Assembly (NCBI GenBank): GCA_046593925.1
Contig: JBKJQN010000052.1
Coordinates: 1-15,435, forward strand
Reading direction: 5' to 3'
Source: JAYVYM01 sp046593925
GTDB taxonomy: Bacteria; Actinomycetota; Actinomycetes; Mycobacteriales; SCTD01
DNA: 15,435 bases
Of the stretch, positions 13,526 to 15,435 are shown piece after piece. The notes beneath the pieces are model-generated. The model was given only the letters and a program-made list of their open reading frames with translations, made no database searches and was not told where the DNA came from. The position numbers and the translations under genes are program-made. Every line of letters starts with the position of its first letter. Position 1 is the stretch's first letter.

Positions 13526-14872
13526 GTGACCGCGCCCGCCCTGCCGACCTACGACCTCCCGACGGCCGACCTCCCGACCGAGGCCCCGGTCCCCGACGTG
13601 TTGGCCGACCTGGAGTGGCGCGGCCTGCTGGCGCAGACGACCGACCGCGCGGCGCTGGTCGCCGACCTGGCCCGTGGCCCGATGACCCTGTACTGCGGCT
13701 TCGACCCGACCGCCGACAGCCTGCACATCGGCAATCTGGTGCCGTTGTTTGCCTTGCGCCGTTTCCAGCTCGGCGGCCACCGGCCGATCGCGCTCGCCGG
13801 CGGGGCGACCGGGTTCATCGGCGACCCGAGCGGGCGCTCGGATGAGCGGTCCCTGCTCGACGCCGACACGCTGGCCCGGCGCGTCGTGGGGCTGGTTGAC
13901 CAGATGCGCCGCTTCCTGGACTTCGGGAACGGGCCGACCGACGCCGTGCTCGCCGACAACCTGGACTGGACGGCCCCACTGTCCGTCATCGACTTCCTGC
14001 GTGACGTCGGCAAGCATTTCCCGGTCAACCAGATGCTCGCCCGCGAGTCGGTGAGCGCCCGGCTCGAGGGCGGCGGCCTGTCGTTCACCGAGTTCAGCTA
14101 CCAGCTGCTGCAGTCCCTGGACTTCGTCGAGCTGTACCGCCGGTACGGCTGCCGCCTGCAGGTCGGCGGCAACGACCAGTGGGGCAACATCACCGCTGGC
14201 CTCGACCTGCTGCGGCGCACCGAGGGCGCGTCCGCCCACGCGCTGTCGTTCCCGCTCGTCACCGACTCGGCGGGCAGCAAGCTTGGCAAGAGCACCGGTG
14301 GTGGCAACGTCTGGCTCGATCCCGCCAGGACATCGCCGTACGCGCTCTACCAGTTCCTCTTGAACGTCGACGACAGCGACGCGGGGACCTACCTGCGACT
14401 ACTGACCTTTGTCGGCCGCGCCGACGTCGAGGCACTGGACGCCGCGACGGTCACCCGGCCGTCGGCACGCGCTGCCCAGCGCCGGCTCGCAGCCGAGCTG
14501 GTGGCCCTGGTGCACGGCGCCGCGGAGGTGCGGCGGGTACAGGCCGCGAGTGCAGCGCTGTTCGGCGGCGGGGACGTGCGGGCACTCGACCAGGCAACGC
14601 TGGCAGCCGCCCTGGCCGAGGCACCGTCGGTCCGCGTCGACGGCGAGCCGCCGTGCATCGTCGACCTGCTCGCCGACGGGTTGGGGCTCAGCCGGTCGGA
14701 GGCGCGTCGCGCTGTCCGCGACGGCGGTGCGTACCTCAACAACGTCAAGGTCACCGACGACGCAGTTCGCCCAGGGGAGACCGACTGGCTGCACGGGCGC
14801 TACCTCGTCCTGCGCCGCGGGCGTCGAAGCGTCGTCCTGGTCGAGAGGTCAGGGGCAGCCACGAGTGAGTGA
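13526..14872 (+). CDS. tyrS: Tyrosyl-tRNA synthetase
   Basis: A class I aminoacyl-tRNA synthetase that charges tRNA-Tyr; 448 residues from this start. It has YCGFDPTADSLHIGN with the HIGH-type HIGN at 67-70, DQWGN (about 217-221), and a KMSKS-type loop KLGKS at 252-256. A C-terminal S4 RNA-binding domain starts near 380 (LSRSEARRAV). The form with KLGKS/KFGKT and an S4 domain is the usual bacterial TyrS. The start is uncertain. GTG 13526 lies 6 nt after a weak -10-like CACGAT and could be leaderless. GTG 13508 adds six residues. GTG 13598 gives a family-like N-terminus but lacks a well-spaced ribosome site. From 13526 there is an extra N-terminal segment with an LPT repeat. Its stop lies about 240 nt before the first rRNA promoter. 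Confidence 0.95.
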   Translation: MTAPALPTYDLPTADLPTEAPVPDVLADLEWRGLLAQTTDRAALVADLARGPMTLYCGFDPTADSLHIGNLVPLFALRRFQLGGHRPIALAGGATGFIGDPSGRSDERSLLDADTLARRVVGLVDQMRRFLDFGNGPTDAVLADNLDWTAPLSVIDFLRDVGKHFPVNQMLARESVSARLEGGGLSFTEFSYQLLQSLDFVELYRRYGCRLQVGGNDQWGNITAGLDLLRRTEGASAHALSFPLVTDSAGSKLGKSTGGGNVWLDPARTSPYALYQFLLNVDDSDAGTYLRLLTFVGRADVEALDAATVTRPSARAAQRRLAAELVALVHGAAEVRRVQAASAALFGGGDVRALDQATLAAALAEAPSVRVDGEPPCIVDLLADGLGLSRSEARRAVRDGGAYLNNVKVTDDAVRPGETDWLHGRYLVLRRGRRSVVLVERSGAATSE

Positions 14873-15109
14873 GCGAGGAAACCGCCTACGGGCCGTCCGG
14901 CCCCGGCGCGGCCCCTCAGGGCGGTCACTCCATCGGCGCCGGCCTGCGGTCGCGCTCAGGGCCGGCCGCCTCGGCAGGCAGCACGTTGCCAGCACACGAG
15001 CCCGTGCCCTGGGCACTGCCGGTCACGAGGATCACCGCTACCGAGCCGACAAGCACGTACGGCGCAGGTGCGCCGCGGAGCAAGCAGGACGTTTGGAACC
15101 TGCCGCGGC
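14873..15109. other. Spacer between tyrS and rRNA promoters, no confident gene
   Basis: About 240 nt of GC-rich sequence. A GTG at 14869 overlapping the tyrS stop opens a 132-codon frame, but the frame runs through the first rRNA promoter and looks like no family I know. Short GC hairpins occur (GGGCC-4 nt-GGCCC at 14890-14903; a 7-bp stem at 14938-14966), but no T-run follows either, so they are weak terminator candidates for tyrS. I see no tRNA or other RNA gene here. Confidence 0.4.
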
Positions 15110-15138
15110 TTGACTCCCAGCCCCAGGCCTCGTACCGT
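15110..15138 (+). promoter_or_regulatory. Upstream rRNA operon promoter
   Basis: TTGACT at 15110-15115 is followed after 17 nt by TACCGT at 15133-15138, a near-ideal -35/-10 pair for the main sigma factor. rRNA operons of actinomycetes commonly have several tandem promoters with TTGAC-type -35 boxes. The pre-rRNA leader motif lies about 220 nt downstream. Confidence 0.6.
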
Positions 15139-15279
15139 CTCCTCTCGCCCCGGGGGCCGGACGACGCCGCGACAGCGACGGAGGACGGGCTGGGGACACT
15201 CTTCCAGACACGCCGGAGACGGCCGATTTTCGTACTGGGCGGGTGGTGGAAGGCATCTCCGAGCTGAGGCAACATCGGT

Positions 15280-15309
15280 TTGACTCGGTTCGGGCCCGCC
15301 ACGTAGGTT
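15280..15309 (+). promoter_or_regulatory. Proximal rRNA operon promoter
   Basis: TTGACT at 15280-15285 and TAGGTT at 15304-15309 are separated by 18 nt. The same -35 hexamer occurs in the promoter 170 bp upstream. Transcription would start near 15316, about 45 nt before the conserved leader motif, a normal arrangement for an actinobacterial 16S promoter. Confidence 0.7.
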
Positions 15310-15360
15310 AGTTTGCTTCCCCGGATCGGGCCGTGAGGCTTGTGGTGGTGTGTGTCTGGT

Positions 15361-15396
15361 CTTTGAGAACTCAACAGCGTGCTGAAAGTCAGTGCC
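15361..15396 (+). promoter_or_regulatory. Conserved pre-16S rRNA leader (antitermination / processing region)
   Basis: The stretch starting CTTTGAGAACTCAACAG and continuing GCGTGCTGAAAGTCAG is the leader motif I recognise upstream of 16S rRNA in actinobacteria, where similar TTTGAGAACTCAA sequences act as boxA-like antitermination signals and form part of the precursor processing stem. The mature 16S 5' end (AGAGTTTGATC type) is not reached by 15435, so the rRNA gene should begin just beyond the window. Confidence 0.8.
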
Positions 15397-15435
15397 AAGT
15401 TTTTGGGTTCCTGCTGCCGTGTGGTGGTGGGGTCC

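Noticed and set aside
14890..14903. GC hairpin (5-bp stem, 4-nt loop) 18 nt after tyrS as a terminator
   Set aside because: Short stem without a T-run; hairpins of this kind are expected by chance at this GC content.
14869..15267. 132-codon frame starting at a GTG that overlaps the tyrS stop
   Set aside because: It runs across the upstream rRNA promoter (15110-15138), has less regular third-position GC than the real genes here, shows no recognisable domain, and ends just before the proximal promoter. The GTGA overlap alone is weak evidence.
14925..15398. 157-codon frame on the - strand, with a hydrophobic stretch YVLVGSVAVILVTG
   Set aside because: It covers both rRNA promoters and the conserved leader motif. 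The first part has no protein-like composition, and the hydrophobic stretch alone does not make a credible small membrane or secreted protein.

Overview
The window is very GC-rich, with strong G/C at third codon positions. All confident genes lie on the + strand, packed with 4-nt ATGA/GTGA stop-start overlaps and using several GTG starts. Together with an actinobacterial-type rRNA leader at the right edge, this points to a high-GC actinomycete chromosome. The gene order pheS-pheT ... argCJBDFRGH ... mpg ... tyrS broadly resembles the order known from mycobacteria. I cannot assign a genus from this sequence alone. I see no mobile element, CRISPR array, tRNA gene or prophage.

Layout: positions 1-333 hold the 3' end of pheS, followed by a complete pheT (335-2752), the two subunits of phenylalanyl-tRNA synthetase. 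A short-chain dehydrogenase/reductase (SDR, 2749-3522) overlaps the end of pheT. Then comes an arginine biosynthesis cluster, argC-argJ-argB-argD-(79-aa receiver-domain fragment)-argF-argR-argG-argH (3539-12133). It is tailed by a 3-methyladenine DNA glycosylase (mpg) and a second SDR (12708-13478). After a 47-nt gap comes tyrS (13526-14872). The last ~560 nt hold no confident gene. They carry two tandem TTGACT-type promoters and a conserved pre-16S leader motif, so an rRNA operon should begin just past the window.

How the genes work together: ArgJ, ArgB, ArgC and ArgD make ornithine through the acetyl cycle. ArgF, ArgG and ArgH convert it to citrulline, argininosuccinate and arginine. ArgR is encoded within the cluster. 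An 18-bp palindrome overlaps a -10 element and the first ATG of argC, which is where an ArgR operator would be expected. The near-continuous overlaps from argC to the second SDR suggest one translationally coupled transcript.

Most of the window is housekeeping. The one real surprise is the small gene wedged by GTGA overlaps between argD and argF. It encodes only the second half of a response-regulator receiver domain, keeping the phospho-acceptor Asp, the Thr and the Lys-Pro at near-canonical spacing but lacking the N-terminal acidic pair. Lesser observations are a four-cysteine knuckle in PheS, an LPT-type repeat in the TyrS N-terminal extension, and the probable ArgR-controlled leaderless argC promoter.
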